Below, one piece after another: positions 33,199-41,106 of a DNA stretch of 64,000 nt. A program made the translations under genes and the position numbers. Under the pieces are notes generated by a model that worked only from the letters and a program-made list of their open reading frames with translations, had not been told where the DNA came from and did not search any database. Source of the DNA: SHYQ01 sp041674525 (GTDB taxonomy: Bacteria > Chloroflexota > Dehalococcoidia > UBA2979); assembly GCA_041674525.1 (NCBI GenBank), contig JBAYVN010000005.1, positions 4,974-68,973 on the forward strand, written 5' to 3'. Positions within the stretch are counted from its first letter, which is position 1; each line of letters opens with the position of its first letter.

Positions 33199-33347
33199 TC
33201 CCGGCGCCCCTTGACACGCTCCCGCTCGCACGAGCCCCCGGCGCCTCGATCGCGTCGATCGGGATTCGGCGGCGATGGCACACGAAACGCCGCAGGTCAT
33301 TCATGCAGGTTCGGGCGCTTTGGGTACCCACGGGCCGTGCCCGCTCT

Positions 33348-33355
33348 GCTACACT
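33348..33355 (+). promoter_or_regulatory. Extended -10 promoter of the 33441 gene
   Basis: TGC-TACACT (hexamer 33350-33355). The leader to the ATG at 33441 is about 80 nt. The rest of the 242-base gap after the Moco gene shows nothing clear. Confidence 0.5.
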
Positions 33356-33440
33356 TCGCCTCCCAACCGGGGGAACCCACGTTATCCACAGGGTTCGAGC
33401 CGGTCAGTCCCGGCACGGAACCCTTCCCGGGGGTATTCCG

Positions 33441-34100
33441 ATGCGCATGCCATTCTCTCGCTCCCGACGCACCCTTCCCGCGATGTCCTCGATCCCGAGC
33501 ATGCGGTCGCTCGACACGCGGCCGCTGGAGCGCGCCGTGGAGCGCGGTCGCGCCCGCATGGAATCGCTGGCCGAGACGATCTCGAACGAAGGCGTCGCCG
33601 AGTTCATCGAGGAGCTCCGGCAGGACGCGGCGCCGATCATCGAGCGGGCGGTGCCGATGATCGAGCGCGCGACGAAGCGCCGCCGCCGCCGCCGCAAGCC
33701 GCAGATCGCGCTCGCCCTGCTCGCGCTCAGCGCCGTCGCGGCCGTGATCGCGTACCTGCTGTGGCAACGCCGCGACGAGGAACCCGCGTACCTGATGCAC
33801 TCGCCCGACCTGCCCGACCTCACGCCCGCGGGCACACCGCCCTCGGACAGTCCCTCGGCCGGGCCGGCAGAGCCGGAGCCCGCCCCCGAGCGCGCATCGA
33901 GCCCGTTCGTCGACGTCCCGGACGTCGCGCCGTCGCGCGAGTTCGCCTCCACGCCGCGCGCGCACTTCGGCTTCCCCGACGCGCGCGAGGAGCGCACGGC
34001 GGACGTTGGTCACGGGTTGCCTGGCTCGCAGCAGATGCCGTTCGCGGCCTCGCGCGTGGAGCTTCCCGGCAACGCACGCCGACCGTGGCTGCCTCGGTAG
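33441..34100 (+). CDS. Single-pass membrane protein of unknown function
   Basis: 219 aa from ATG 33441. The first 80 residues are charged and helical, ending in an Arg/Lys cluster (KRRRRRRKPQ) that would stop on the cytoplasmic face. One membrane helix (about 87-108, IALALLALSAVAAVIAYLLW) follows. The rest is a Pro/Ser/Glu-rich, probably disordered tail. I do not recognise it. Topology suggests N-in, C-out. Four short imperfect GCATCG-containing units follow the stop codon at 34101-34140. Confidence 0.65.
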   Translation: MRMPFSRSRRTLPAMSSIPSMRSLDTRPLERAVERGRARMESLAETISNEGVAEFIEELRQDAAPIIERAVPMIERATKRRRRRRKPQIALALLALSAVAAVIAYLLWQRRDEEPAYLMHSPDLPDLTPAGTPPSDSPSAGPAEPEPAPERASSPFVDVPDVAPSREFASTPRAHFGFPDAREERTADVGHGLPGSQQMPFAASRVELPGNARRPWLPR

Positions 34101-34187
34101 CGCATCGACAGGCATCGGCTCGCATCGGTGGGCATCGACCCCGGCTGATCACGACCGGAGCGCGCCATGCGATCACGCCGGTGCCCA

Positions 34188-34216
34188 ATGACCGGTGCGG
34201 GGAGCGCTGGTATCCT
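34188..34216 (+). promoter_or_regulatory. Promoter of tRNA-Glu(TTC)
   Basis: ATGACC (34188-34193), 17 bases, TATCCT (34211-34216), 12 bases before the tRNA. Confidence 0.5.
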
Positions 34217-34228
34217 CGGGGGGCCGAC

Positions 34229-34300
34229 GCCCCCATCGTCTAGCGGTCAGGACGGCACCCTTTCAAGGTACAAACAGGGGTTCGACTCCCCTTGGGGGCA
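34229..34300 (+). tRNA. tRNA-Glu (anticodon TTC)
   Basis: Acceptor GCCCCCA/TGGGGGC, discriminator A, encoded CCA (34301-34303), anticodon loop CTTTCAA. The variable loop sequence differs from the tRNA-Glu(CTC) gene at 36060. Confidence 0.94.
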
Positions 34301-34330
34301 CCATTACGCGACATCTGGCACACCGACATC

Positions 34331-34353
34331 AGGCCCGGCCATGTGCCGGGCCT
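34331..34353. terminator. Hairpin between tRNA-Glu and the cNMP-binding gene
   Basis: AGGCCCGGC (34331-34339) / GCCGGGCCT (34345-34353) with a five-base loop, between two convergent units. It lacks a long T-run. Confidence 0.5.
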
Positions 34354-34405
34354 CACTGTGCACCGGGATGCAGCGGGCGCTTCGTGGCGTGGGTCGCGCG
34401 GCGGG

Positions 34406-34879
34406 TCAGCGCAGGTAATTCCCGATAGGGTGTCCGTGCGCGTCGGAGATCGCTTCGACGAGGCGCTGGTGGAGGTACGCGGCGGTGCGTGCCATCAGCC
34501 GTCTCGACAGCGAGTGGTCCCGCTCGACCATCGCCCGCAGTGCGGGGATCGGAATCTCGAGCACACGGCAGTCGGTGCTGGCGATGGCGGACTTCAGGTA
34601 GCGGTGGGGCGGCACCAGTCCCGAGATACCGAAGACCTCCGGGCTGCTCATCATGAGGCTCGATGGAGTGCCCATGAGCGACGGCACCCTCACGAGGCCG
34701 TCGGCGATGACATACAGGGCTTCGGCGTGCTCACCGGAGTCGGCGATCGCCGAACCCGATGCGAAGTGACGCTCCCGGGCGATCGGAAGGATCCGGGACA
34801 GCTCGGAGTCCCCGAACTCCTGGAACAGGGCACATTCCCGCACCAGGTCCCAGTGTTCCTGTGGCTCTAGCACCGGCAT
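34406..34879 (-). CDS. Stand-alone cyclic-nucleotide-binding (CRP/FNR effector) domain protein
   Basis: 157 aa. The cNMP-binding beta-barrel is clear: FQEFGDSELSRILPIARERHFASGSAIADSGE, then ALYVIADGLVRV and FGISGLVPPHRY, with the usual helix after the barrel. No helix-turn-helix follows; the protein ends 25 residues after the barrel. The phosphate-cassette residues are not canonical (no RxA), so ligand binding is doubtful. It may act as a stand-alone regulatory domain. TATAAC at 34942-34937 (minus) is a likely -10. Confidence 0.8.
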   Translation of the reverse strand: MPVLEPQEHWDLVRECALFQEFGDSELSRILPIARERHFASGSAIADSGEHAEALYVIADGLVRVPSLMGTPSSLMMSSPEVFGISGLVPPHRYLKSAIASTDCRVLEIPIPALRAMVERDHSLSRRLMARTAAYLHQRLVEAISDAHGHPIGNYLR

Positions 34880-35190
34880 CAGCACGACTGGCCTCCAACC
34901 CCGCGGGTGCACGCCGCCCCGCCGCACACCCCATTCGTTATAACACTCCGGAGCGCGCAATCTCGACCGTGACCCTCCCCGGACTGACGCCGCGCCCCCG
35001 GACTCATCGAGGCATCGGGTCGACGTGCCGGCTGTCAGCGGCCCGGAGGCGGCCCCCCCGCGGCGCGCCAGGTGGACTGGCGGGCGGATAATGGCGTCTG
35101 CACCGGGGGAGCCGGGGCGTCTGCCGAGACGGGGCGGGCAGGCTCCGAGCTGCACTCAACGCCCCCGCGCGGCGCGCCGAACGGTCGACC
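34880..35190. other. Divergent intergenic region
   Basis: 311 bases without a convincing gene. It holds a minus-strand -10 (TATAAC, 34942-34937) for the cNMP-domain gene and a plus-strand GATAAT (35087-35092) for the NnrE-like gene, whose leader would be about 90 nt. Otherwise I see only GC-rich sequence. Confidence 0.5.
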
Positions 35191-35982
35191 ATGACCATCT
35201 CGCAACGCATGCAGTTCTCCGCCCCGAGCGGGGAGCGCGTGCCCGCGGTCTCCGTTGCCGAGATGCGTGAGATCGACCGCATCGCCACCGAGGACACCGG
35301 GCCGTCGCCCCTGCAGACCCTGGAGATCGCCGGGCAGCAGGCGGCGCTCGCGGCGATCGACCTGCTGGGGCCGCGCTGGCGGGACGGCCGGGCGATCGTG
35401 CTGTGCGGCACCGGACGCACCGGCGCCACGGGCGTCTGCGCCGCGCGCCACCTGGCGAATCGCGGCGTCCGGGTGCAGGTGGTGACGGTGGTGCCGCCGC
35501 AACGCGCCGACGGCGCGCTGGGCGAGGCGTTCCTCGCGCTGGCCGAGGCGCCCGCGCGCGTCACGCGCTGGGACGAGGCGTTCGACGTGGCCGCCGCGGA
35601 CGTGGTCGTCGACGCGATCCTCGGCTGCGAGCCTGCGGACGAGGCGCTGCCCGTGCAGCGCGGGCTGATCCTGGCGGCGCGTGCGGCCGCAGCCGCAGGC
35701 GTGCCCGTGCTCTCGCTGGATGTTCCCTCGGGCCTGGACGCGGATACCGGCGACGCGCCCGGCGACCCGCCCGGCGACGCGGTGCGCCCCACGCGCACGC
35801 TGACGTTCGGCCTGCCGAAGCGGGGACTGACGCGCGAGACGGCGGGCGAGCTCTGGCTGGCCGACCTGGGCATCCCACCGGGGGTCTTCGCGCGGGCCGG
35901 GGTCGCGTTCGCGCCGTTCCTCGGGGCCGCGGCCAGCGTGCTCCTGGCGTACCCCGGGGAGGCCATGCCATTCCGCGACTGA
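35191..35982 (+). CDS. YjeF N-terminal domain protein, NAD(P)H-hydrate epimerase-like (NnrE)
   Basis: 263 aa, matching the NnrE epimerase domain without the NnrD dehydratase. It contains VAEMREIDRIA, the VVVDAILG strand with the catalytic-type Asp and LDVPSGLDADTGD, both conserved. The phosphate-binding loop, normally GxGNNGGDG, reads GTGRTGATG (73-81), losing both Asn and the Asp. NnrE epimerises damaged R-NADHX to S-NADHX. The altered loop raises doubt about activity, so the symbol is withheld. Nothing nearby encodes the dehydratase. Confidence 0.75.
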   Translation: MTISQRMQFSAPSGERVPAVSVAEMREIDRIATEDTGPSPLQTLEIAGQQAALAAIDLLGPRWRDGRAIVLCGTGRTGATGVCAARHLANRGVRVQVVTVVPPQRADGALGEAFLALAEAPARVTRWDEAFDVAAADVVVDAILGCEPADEALPVQRGLILAARAAAAAGVPVLSLDVPSGLDADTGDAPGDPPGDAVRPTRTLTFGLPKRGLTRETAGELWLADLGIPPGVFARAGVAFAPFLGAAASVLLAYPGEAMPFRD

Positions 35983-36006
35983 CGCCGCGCGGACGCGGCG
36001 CCGCGA

Positions 36007-36036
36007 TTGGCGCGAGGCCCGCGGATTCGATACGCT
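36007..36036 (+). promoter_or_regulatory. Promoter of tRNA-Glu(CTC)
   Basis: TTGGCG (36007-36012), 18 bases, TACGCT (36031-36036). Confidence 0.55.
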
Positions 36037-36059
36037 GTCTGGCGTTATTCCGACGCCGT

Positions 36060-36133
36060 GGCCCATTCGTCTAGCGGCCCAGGACGCCACCCTCTCAAGG
36101 TGGAGATCACCGGTTCGAATCCGGTATGGGTCA
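36060..36133 (+). tRNA. tRNA-Glu (anticodon CTC)
   Basis: Acceptor GGCCCAT/ATGGGTC (one G-U pair), discriminator A, encoded CCA (36134-36136), anticodon loop CTCTCAA. Confidence 0.95.
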
Positions 36134-36152
36134 CCATCCAGCGCCCGGTTGC

Positions 36153-36180
36153 ACGGCCCTCCTCGGAGGGCCGTTCTCGT
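36153..36180 (+). terminator. Terminator of tRNA-Glu(CTC)
   Basis: ACGGCCCTC/GAGGGCCGT 9-bp stem, four-base loop (36153-36174), followed by TCTCGT, 16 bases after the tRNA CCA. Confidence 0.7.
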
Positions 36181-36223
36181 GTCGCGAGGCGCCGCGCCCC
36201 ACTGCCGGAGCGGCGCGCTGCCG

Positions 36224-36229
36224 TACACT
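36224..36229 (+). promoter_or_regulatory. -10 element for a leaderless gene
   Basis: TACACT ends six bases before the ATG at 36236, and no ribosome site fits between. Confidence 0.5.
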
Positions 36230-36235
36230 GGGCGC

Positions 36236-36472
36236 ATGGTGGACGAACACGACGCCCCGGCCGGCGGCGCGCCTGGCGAGGACCCGAAGCGGGCGTACCG
36301 CGACGCGTACGACCAGTGGCAGAAGCACCTGAGCGGCGTGCACGCCCTGCTCCTGGAGGGGCAGCGCCTGCCGCCCGAGCAGATCAAGGGCCTCCTGAAC
36401 CGCGAGTCACGCGCCAAGGAGCGCTACGACGCCGCCCGCCGCCGCCTCCTCGGCATCGACGAGGCGCAATGA
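36236..36472 (+). CDS. Small hypothetical protein
   Basis: 78 aa, highly charged and predicted helical (KRAYRDAYDQWQKHLSGVHA, then ESRAKERYDAARRRLLGID). There is no signal peptide, cysteine or recognisable domain. The -10 TACACT six bases upstream implies a leaderless message. Its TGA overlaps the ATG of the CcdA-like gene (ATGA at 36469), so the two are one transcriptional and probably translational unit, but no functional link is known. Confidence 0.7.
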   Translation: MVDEHDAPAGGAPGEDPKRAYRDAYDQWQKHLSGVHALLLEGQRLPPEQIKGLLNRESRAKERYDAARRRLLGIDEAQ

Positions 36473-37266
36473 GCGCACCCGCCTCCGGTGCCCCGGATCG
36501 CGGGCTGCGCCGCGTGGTGGCCCAGGGCCTGCCACGATCGTTCGCGCTGGGTGCCGCCTTCTCGCTGGCGTGGTCACCGTGCATCGGCCCCATCCTCGGC
36601 GTGGTGCTCACGCTTGCGGCGGCGTCCGGACAGGCGCTCCAGGGCGCGGTGCTTCTGACGTCCTACTCCCTGGGGCTGGGGCTGTGGTTCATGGCGTTTG
36701 GCGCGTTCTTCGGCTGGCTCTCGCCGAGGATGCGGCGGCTGAACCCGTACCTCCCGCGCCTGATGGTCGCGAGCGGCGTGTTCTTCATCGTGATCGGCGC
36801 GCTGATGTTCCTGGGCGAGTTCACGCGCCTCAATGCGTACTTCCAGGGCATGGGCTTCGCCTTCTCCACCACGGCCGACGCCGAGGAGCGGCTGAGCGGA
36901 AGCGTCGGCGGCTGGTTCGGCCCGGCCGTCGCGTTCTTCGGCGGGGTGGTGTCGTTCCTGTCGCCGTGCGTGCTGCCGCTCGTCCCCGCGTACCTGGTGA
37001 ACATCGCGGGTGAGGCGGTCCTGGGCCGCGGCGACGTCCAGCGGAGCCGCGCCCACGTGATGGGGCACGCCGCCGCGTTCGTGGTCGGGTTCACCGCCGT
37101 GTTCGCCATCGCGGGGGCTTCGGCGGGGTTCCTCGGCGACCTTGCCTCGGGCCAGGGCGAGCTGCTGACGCGCATCGGCGGGATCGTGCTGATGGTGCTG
37201 GGCATGCAGATGTCCGGGCTGATCCACATCCCGTACCTGGATCGCACCTACCAGGTGGGCACGTAG
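36469..37266 (+). CDS. CcdA/DsbD-family transmembrane protein with halves in swapped order (apparent circular permutation)
   Basis: 265 aa. It clearly belongs to the CcdA family, which carries reducing equivalents across the membrane to thioredoxin-like partners through one Cys in each three-helix repeat. Normal order is repeat 1 (FLSPCVLPLVPAYL) then repeat 2 (FALGWTPCIGPILG). Here the repeat-2-like half comes first (residues 20-118, LAWSPCIGPILGVVL with C38, TSYSLGLGLWFM). A 30-residue linker follows, then the repeat-1-like half (148-258, SFLSPCVLPLVPAYLVNIAG with C167, HAAAFVVGFTAVFAIAGA). Both Cys-Pro motifs are intact. Start overlaps the upstream stop. No thioredoxin or cytochrome c gene is adjacent, so the partner is unknown. 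Confidence 0.85.
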   Translation: MSAPASGAPDRGLRRVVAQGLPRSFALGAAFSLAWSPCIGPILGVVLTLAAASGQALQGAVLLTSYSLGLGLWFMAFGAFFGWLSPRMRRLNPYLPRLMVASGVFFIVIGALMFLGEFTRLNAYFQGMGFAFSTTADAEERLSGSVGGWFGPAVAFFGGVVSFLSPCVLPLVPAYLVNIAGEAVLGRGDVQRSRAHVMGHAAAFVVGFTAVFAIAGASAGFLGDLASGQGELLTRIGGIVLMVLGMQMSGLIHIPYLDRTYQVGT

Positions 37267-37321
37267 GGTCGGCACGCCGGGCGCGCCGGCTGACCGCCGC
37301 TCCGGCCCCCCGGCAGCGCGC

Positions 37322-37327
37322 TAGACT
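37322..37327 (+). promoter_or_regulatory. -10 element for a leaderless gene
   Basis: TAGACT ends six bases before the ATG at 37334. An in-frame GTG at 37328 abuts the -10 and would lie upstream of the RNA start, which argues for the ATG. Confidence 0.5.
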
Positions 37328-37333
37328 GTGCAC

Positions 37334-37762
37334 ATGGACATCGACATCGAGGCGATCCGGCGCATCATCGAGGACGCGGAGGTCTTCGTGGTGCGCTTCG
37401 CGATGATCGAGCAGCGCCTCCTCGTGGACACGCGGCCGGACGGGCAGGGGCGCCCGTACATCTCCATCGTGCCGCCTGTCAACTCATCGGAAGAGCGCTA
37501 CCGCTTCCTGCGCAGGGAGCGCCCGGACGTGCTTCCCCCGGCGCAGATCACCGTCTTCCAGTGGCCGCGCCCGATCGCCGTGATGCGCGAGCTCGGCGTG
37601 TGGCGGTTCATCGAGGACCGCCTCGTAGCGATCGGTGGCGAGGCCTCCCGCCGTGCCGCCGATCGCGCATTCCGCGACGGACTGCGGCTGGAGCGGGCAG
37701 ACGTCGTCGCCGCCATCCGCGGGGGCGAGGGGTACGAGACGATCTGGGAGCGCCCGCGCTGA
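37334..37762 (+). CDS. Hypothetical cytosolic protein
   Basis: 142 aa, no membrane segments or cysteines. The N-terminal half reads as alternating strands (VFVVRFAMIEQRLLVDTRPD, YISIVPPVNSSEERYRFLR). The C-terminal half is helical, ending IRGGEGYETIWERPR. I do not recognise the family. The start is ATG 37334, immediately downstream of a TAGACT -10, so it is probably leaderless. It is a single-gene unit between the CcdA-like gene and ltaE. Confidence 0.7.
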   Translation: MDIDIEAIRRIIEDAEVFVVRFAMIEQRLLVDTRPDGQGRPYISIVPPVNSSEERYRFLRRERPDVLPPAQITVFQWPRPIAVMRELGVWRFIEDRLVAIGGEASRRAADRAFRDGLRLERADVVAAIRGGEGYETIWERPR

Positions 37763-37812
37763 TCGCCGCCCGCCCCCCGCATGCCCGGCGGGCGAACGTG
37801 ACGGCACCCTCT

Positions 37813-37820
37813 GCTACGCT
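37813..37820 (+). promoter_or_regulatory. Extended -10 promoter of ltaE
   Basis: TGC-TACGCT (hexamer 37815-37820). The leader of about 50 nt contains AGGGAGC shortly before the ATG at 37878. Confidence 0.5.
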
Positions 37821-37877
37821 CACCTCGGACCGGTCCCGGGCCGAATCGGCTGCGCCGGGACGCGCAGGGAGCGACAC

Positions 37878-38918
37878 ATGGCTCGCGTCATCGATCTCCG
37901 CTCGGACACCGTCACCCGCCCCTCGGAGGGCATGCGCCAGGCGATGGCGCATGCCGAGGTCGGCGACGACCTGCTCGGCGATGATCCTACGGTGCGGACG
38001 CTGGAGGCGAAGTCCGCCGAGATCATCGGTAAGGAGGCCGCGCTCTTCGTGCCCAGCGGGACCATGGGCAACCTCGTCACGCTCCTCACGTACTGCGGGC
38101 GCGGCGACGAGGCGATCGCGGGGCACGAGTCGCACATCTTGAACCACGAGGGCATGGGGTCTGCGGCGCTCGGAGGCATCTCCATCCGCGCGGTGCGCAA
38201 CGATGCGCGCGGGCGCATCGATCCCGCGGAGGTCACCGCCACGATCCGCACCGCGTGGCCGCGCACGAACGTGGTGTGCCTGGAGAACACGCACAACCGT
38301 TGCGGCGGGGCGGTGCTCACCGCCAGCGAGACGAACGCGGTGGCGGATGCGGCGCACGCCGCCGGCGTGCAGGTGCACGTGGATGGCGCGCGCATCTTCA
38401 ACGCCGCCGCCGCGCTGGAGACCGACGCGAAGTCGCTGGTCGCGCGCGCCGACACCGTCGACTTCTGCTTCTCGAAGGGGCTGGGCGCCCCCGTGGGCTC
38501 CGTGATCACAGGGCCGCGCGAGTTCATCGACCGCGCGCGTCTCAATCGCCGGCTCGTCGGCGGATCCATGCGGCAGTCCGGGATCATCGCGGCAGGCGCG
38601 CTCTACGCGCTGGAGCACAACGTCGAGCGCCTCGCCGACGACCACGCGAACGCGAAGCGTCTGGCGGCGGCCGTCGCGGAGATGCCGCACGTCACGATGG
38701 ACCCGGCTGGCACCGACTCCAACCTCGTCTTCTTCTGGCTGCACGGCGTGGACGGCAACCAGTTCCGCGAGCGCCTGGCCGCGCAGGGCGTCCTGTGCAC
38801 CGGAACGTCCGTGCAGCGCGTGCGCATGGCATGTCACCTCGACGTCACGCGCGACGACATCGACGCGGCGATCCCGATCATCGCGTCGGTGCTCCGGTCG
38901 TTCCCGGCTGCTTCGTGA
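37878..38918 (+). CDS. ltaE: Low-specificity L-threonine aldolase
   Basis: 346 aa PLP enzyme (fold type I) that cleaves L-threonine/allo-threonine to glycine and acetaldehyde. It begins MARVIDLRSDTVTRPSEGMR, typical of LtaE. The loop VGDDLLGDDPTV, the substrate/PLP stretch VCLENTHNRCGGAVL, VHVDGARIFNAA and the lysine motif FCFSKGLGAPVGS are present. The TGA overlaps the GTG of the next gene (GTGA), indicating coupling with the lipoprotein. Confidence 0.94.
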   Translation: MARVIDLRSDTVTRPSEGMRQAMAHAEVGDDLLGDDPTVRTLEAKSAEIIGKEAALFVPSGTMGNLVTLLTYCGRGDEAIAGHESHILNHEGMGSAALGGISIRAVRNDARGRIDPAEVTATIRTAWPRTNVVCLENTHNRCGGAVLTASETNAVADAAHAAGVQVHVDGARIFNAAAALETDAKSLVARADTVDFCFSKGLGAPVGSVITGPREFIDRARLNRRLVGGSMRQSGIIAAGALYALEHNVERLADDHANAKRLAAAVAEMPHVTMDPAGTDSNLVFFWLHGVDGNQFRERLAAQGVLCTGTSVQRVRMACHLDVTRDDIDAAIPIIASVLRSFPAAS

Positions 38919-39745
38919 TCGGCTTTCGTGGCTCACGCCGCCCGCGCCGGCGGCAGGCACTGCGTGCACTGATCGCGCTCCTCGTCGCCGCGCCCGCTGT
39001 GCTCCTGGCGGGGTGCGCCACGATATCCCCGCGGGGGATGACCATCGACGTGTTCACCGCGCCGCCGTGGCGCGCGGGCGAGCGGCTGGAGTACCGGCTG
39101 CGCACCGCCGGCGGCGACGAGGTGGGGCGTGGCGTCCTGAGCACGGTGCAGGAGGGCGACCGCGTGGTCCTGCAGCAGTCATACATGGAGGCGAAGACCC
39201 CGGAGGGGGCCACGCCCGCGCGCGACAACGTGGCGGTCACGGTCGATCCGAAGACGCTGCGGCCCGTCCAGGGTACCCGCGAGACGGTGAACCGGGACGC
39301 CTCGGGCGTGGCGCGCAGCGTGCGCACGGCGTGGACGTACCGGGTGGACGGCGAACGAACGCGCCTGTCGACGCACGTGGAGCGGGAGGGCGCCGCGCCC
39401 GAGGACGCCAGCCTCGACGTCTCCGCGCACGCGTACGACAACGAGTCATCGCTGTGGCTGTGGCGCGCCATCGCGTTCGCCAAACAGGAAGAGCGGTCCG
39501 GGGAGGACGTGCAGGTGGCCGGGACGTACGTCTCGGTCAATCCTTTCGAACGCACCGAGCAGGTCGTGATCCTGCGCGTCCCGCAGCGCGAGCAGATCAC
39601 GGTTCCAGCAGGCACGTTCGACACGTGGCGCATCCTGGTGCGTACGGGGAGGGCCGTCCGCACCGCGTGGATTAGCTCCGCAGCGCCGTTCCCCGTCGTC
39701 CGCTGGGACAACGGAGACGTGATTTTCGAGCTCACGAGCGCCTAA
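38915..39745 (+). CDS. Lipoprotein, DUF3108-like
   Basis: 276 aa from GTG 38915. A long basic n-region (RGSRRPRRRQ) precedes the signal sequence and lipobox LLAGCATIS (Cys about 32). The mature part is beta-rich with ERLEYRLRTAGGDEVGRGVL at its start and QITVPAGTFDTWRILVRTG near its end, a pattern like DUF3108 proteins, whose role is unknown. It is translationally coupled to ltaE, although no functional link is evident. An inverted repeat near 39848 (CCCGGCCC/GGGCCGGG) may end it and the facing nuclease operon. Confidence 0.75.
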   Translation: MIGFRGSRRPRRRQALRALIALLVAAPAVLLAGCATISPRGMTIDVFTAPPWRAGERLEYRLRTAGGDEVGRGVLSTVQEGDRVVLQQSYMEAKTPEGATPARDNVAVTVDPKTLRPVQGTRETVNRDASGVARSVRTAWTYRVDGERTRLSTHVEREGAAPEDASLDVSAHAYDNESSLWLWRAIAFAKQEERSGEDVQVAGTYVSVNPFERTEQVVILRVPQREQITVPAGTFDTWRILVRTGRAVRTAWISSAAPFPVVRWDNGDVIFELTSA

Positions 39746-39872
39746 TGACACCCGGATTGCCCCAAGTGGCGCCCTCGGGCCATGATTCCTGATGATTCGC
39801 AGTGTCGATTAGGCGAGTGCTGTTGCGGTTGCGCGCCGTCGCGATCTCCCGGCCCTGATCTGCCGGGCCGGG

Positions 39873-40487
39873 CTACCGGGCCGGGGCCCCGCCCCACAGG
39901 CATCCAGTCCGGGACGCGCGTGCCTGGTCCTCCGCGTCGATCAGCGCCGCGCGGCGGCTCCCGTCGTCGCGCCAGGCGCGCGCCAGCCCCTCGCGGACGA
40001 GCGTCTCGTCGATCGAGCGGCCGTTCGAGGTGAATACATAGCGCAGTTCTCGGCCGTAGGGGTCGGTCTGGCGGGCGTCGGGGAGCAGCAGGACACGCGT
40101 GCCGGCGAGCGCCTCGAGCCGCTGCGTCGCCTCGTCGGCGCAGGGCTGGCCGCGCTCGGGCGCGTTCACGCCGTACAGCCGCACGCGCAGTGCGGTGGCG
40201 GCCGACTGCACGTCGATCGTGTCGCCATCGATGACCCGGGCCACGTCGACGGGGACCGCGCCCGCGGGCGCGCTGGCGGCGATCGGGGCGTCCGTGGCGC
40301 TGCGGCCCCGCGCCAGTGCGGCGCTCCCGGCGCCGACGATCGCGATGAACGCGGCGATGGTCACGAAGCTGCGCGACAGCCGGCGGCTGGCGCGGCGAAG
40401 GTCCGGGATCGACGGCGGCGCCGTTCGGCGGCGGCCAGGTCGCGTCCTCGTGCCGGAGCGCGAGTAGAAGCGGGGCATCTCCTGCAT
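39873..40487 (-). CDS. Membrane-anchored thermonuclease (SNase) family protein
   Basis: 204 aa. One hydrophobic helix (about 40-60, SFVTIAAFIAIVGAG) follows a basic N-terminus, so it is probably secreted or membrane-tethered outside. The nuclease fold shows VIDGDTIDVQSA (metal-binding Asp), VRLYGVNAPE (catalytic Arg and Asn/Pro-Glu) and ETLVREGLARAW. The final catalytic Arg/Glu region is DPYGRELRYVF. The ATG follows directly after the stop of the preceding gene (TAGATG), so they are coupled. Confidence 0.88.
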   Translation of the reverse strand: MQEMPRFYSRSGTRTRPGRRRTAPPSIPDLRRASRRLSRSFVTIAAFIAIVGAGSAALARGRSATDAPIAASAPAGAVPVDVARVIDGDTIDVQSAATALRVRLYGVNAPERGQPCADEATQRLEALAGTRVLLLPDARQTDPYGRELRYVFTSNGRSIDETLVREGLARAWRDDGSRRAALIDAEDQARASRTGCLWGGAPAR

Positions 40488-41096
40488 CTACCGATCGTGA
40501 GCCGCGGCGGGACGCGTGTCCTCCTCCGGGCGTAGGGGAATCACCTCGACTTTGGCCTCCACCAGCGAGCCGGCGAGCGAGCCCCAGCCGGCACGCGCGG
40601 CCGGCAGCGCAGCCTTGAAGGCCGCCTTGTCGCCCGGCGTGAGGCAGACGACGCCGCCCGCGCGGTAGCGCTCGCGCTCCTCCACCGTGGGTCCCGCGGC
40701 GGCGGCGCCGGGGAGGGCCGCCACGGACTGGAGCAGGTCGCGCACCTGCCATTCGAAGAGCGACTCCGCCGACTGCAGCGCGAACACCCACATCGCCTCG
40801 ATGAGCGCGGGCGGCGCGACGTCGCTCTCGACGGCGGCGCTCCACATCCCGCGGATGCAGGGGGCGAGACCGCGCATGATGAACGCCATGTGCAGGGGCG
40901 AGGCGGCGAACGGCTCCAGCGCGTCGCGGCCATCGAGCCACGTCACGGCCACCAGGCGGTCCGCGGAGCGCCCGAGGACGGCGTGCTGCACGCCGTGCGC
41001 GCCGGTCAGCGCGCGCCCGAGGCGGATCGCGCCAGCGATGGCCTCCGCGGAGGCCTCGCTGCTCAGCGTCGCGCAGATGACGTGGACGATCGGCAT
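40488..41096 (-). CDS. Hypothetical protein
   Basis: 202 aa from the ATG at 41096 (MPIVHVICATLSSEASAEAI). No signal or membrane helix. The first 95 residues look like a ferredoxin-like/antibiotic monooxygenase-type fold (RLVAVTWLDGRDALEPFAAS), and the rest is helical with GGVVCLTPGDKAAFKAAL. I cannot name the family. It lies 10 bp after the ABC ATPase and immediately before the nuclease, so it belongs to the exporter operon by position. Confidence 0.65.
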   Translation of the reverse strand: MPIVHVICATLSSEASAEAIAGAIRLGRALTGAHGVQHAVLGRSADRLVAVTWLDGRDALEPFAASPLHMAFIMRGLAPCIRGMWSAAVESDVAPPALIEAMWVFALQSAESLFEWQVRDLLQSVAALPGAAAAGPTVEERERYRAGGVVCLTPGDKAAFKAALPAARAGWGSLAGSLVEAKVEVIPLRPEEDTRPAAAHDR

Positions 41097-41106
41097 GAGC
41101 GCCAGT

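Noticed and set aside
34101..34141. Tandem repeat of GCATCG-containing units
   Set aside because: Only four imperfect units in about 40 bases; it is too short and irregular to call a repeat array or CRISPR.
34406..34879. CRP/FNR-family transcription factor
   Set aside because: The protein ends after the cNMP-binding barrel and has no helix-turn-helix, so a DNA-binding role is unsupported.
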